Source: an uncultured Ruminococcus sp. (GTDB taxonomy: Bacteria > Bacillota > Clostridia > Oscillospirales > Ruminococcaceae). Taken from it: a stretch of 5,365 nucleotides of DNA. The stretch covers positions 1 through 5,365 of the forward strand of contig CAMWVM010000126.1 in the NCBI GenBank assembly GCA_947177715.1, in the 5' to 3' direction. Both the position numbers and the translations under genes were made by a program. Numbering within the stretch: the first letter of the stretch is position 1; each line of letters begins with the position of its first letter. Positions 5,302-5,365 of the stretch are shown one piece after another. Under the pieces are notes generated by a model. That model was given only the letters and a program-made list of their open reading frames with translations, had not been told where the DNA came from and did no database searches.

Positions 5302-5365
5302 ATAACAACGACTTATCGCCAGCCTCCAACCTATCCTTTCGGATAGGTGTGGCGGCGGACAACTT
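5300..5365 (-). CDS. Possible C-terminal tail of an unidentified gene, cut by the window edge
   Basis: On the - strand one frame is open from the right edge for 21 codons, ending ...RLEAGDKSLL and then TAA. The stretch is GC-rich (about 55% over the last 55 bases) compared with its surroundings, and a hairpin follows the stop closely, as after a real gene. Against this, 21 codons prove nothing, a second - strand frame is also open here, and the same bases form a GNRA-capped hairpin that would suit a structured RNA. I do not recognise the peptide. Confidence 0.25.
   Translation of the reverse strand, partial: KLSAATPIRKDRLEAGDKSLL
5317..5354 (-). other. GNRA-capped stem-loop, possible structured RNA element
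   Basis: On the - strand ACCTATCC and GGATAGGT (5348-5341 / 5336-5329) form eight perfect pairs closed by a GAAA tetraloop. An outer CGCCA/TGGCG stem (5354-5350 / 5321-5317) leaves a 7-base bulge on one side and a single base on the other. A GNRA loop on a strong stem points to RNA structure on the - strand. It may be a leader or tail element, part of a larger ncRNA beyond the edge, or incidental. Confidence 0.35.

Noticed and set aside
5311..5365. Start of a 16S rRNA gene, prompted by GTGGCGGCGGAC resembling the GTGGCGGACGGG region
   Set aside because: The conserved 16S 5' end (GTTTGATC, CTGGCGGCGTGCC, CAAGTCGA) is absent upstream and the match stops after about ten bases.

Overview
The window looks like a chromosomal segment of an AT-rich, gut-type Firmicute, most likely a Ruminococcus or a close Oscillospiraceae relative. 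The grounds are a very large modular carbohydrate-active surface or secreted protein with X2-like modules and Asp/Ser-rich (DSSSxx) linkers, strong AAAGGAG ribosome binding, and Firmicute-type sigma-A promoters and intrinsic terminators. This is inferred from style; no species can be named from the sequence alone.

Layout. (1) Bases 1-3817, + strand: the 3' part of one long gene, open at the left edge. It encodes at least 1271 residues: two X2/Ig-like modules, a beta-sandwich CBM-like module, a Ser/Asp linker, a second CBM-like module, a short linker, a mixed alpha/beta surface module, and a C-terminal (beta/alpha)8-barrel with two well-placed glutamates. I read the barrel as a clan GH-A-like glycoside hydrolase, closest in motif style to GH113. 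(2) A 17-position hairpin at 3837-3874 serves as a shared terminator for this gene and the convergent gene to its right. (3) 3862-4611, - strand: a DUF5131 (phage Gp37/Gp68-type) radical-SAM-like protein with a four-Cys N-terminal motif, a clear Shine-Dalgarno and a near-consensus promoter at 4673-4701. (4) 4703-5158: a 456-bp noncoding zone of three consecutive ~150-bp units. The outer two are 98% identical and the middle one shares only its opening motif and an analogous closing hairpin. (5) 5179-5255, - strand: tRNA-Arg(CCG) with encoded CCA, followed by its intrinsic terminator, which is also the right end of the third repeat unit. (6) 5256-5365: a strong hairpin with a T-run on the + strand, then a GC-rich edge segment holding a GNRA-capped hairpin and possibly the last 21 codons of a - strand gene.

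The genes do not form a pathway. The glycoside hydrolase belongs to plant-polysaccharide degradation outside the cell. The DUF5131 gene is a separately promoted accessory gene, plausibly phage-derived, sitting in a tRNA-flanking zone, which is a usual place for acquired DNA. The least explained part is the tRNA-downstream repeat array: terminator hairpins preceded by small stem-loops whose stems appear to covary, plus a candidate + strand promoter/terminator pair that would give a transcript antisense to the tRNA.
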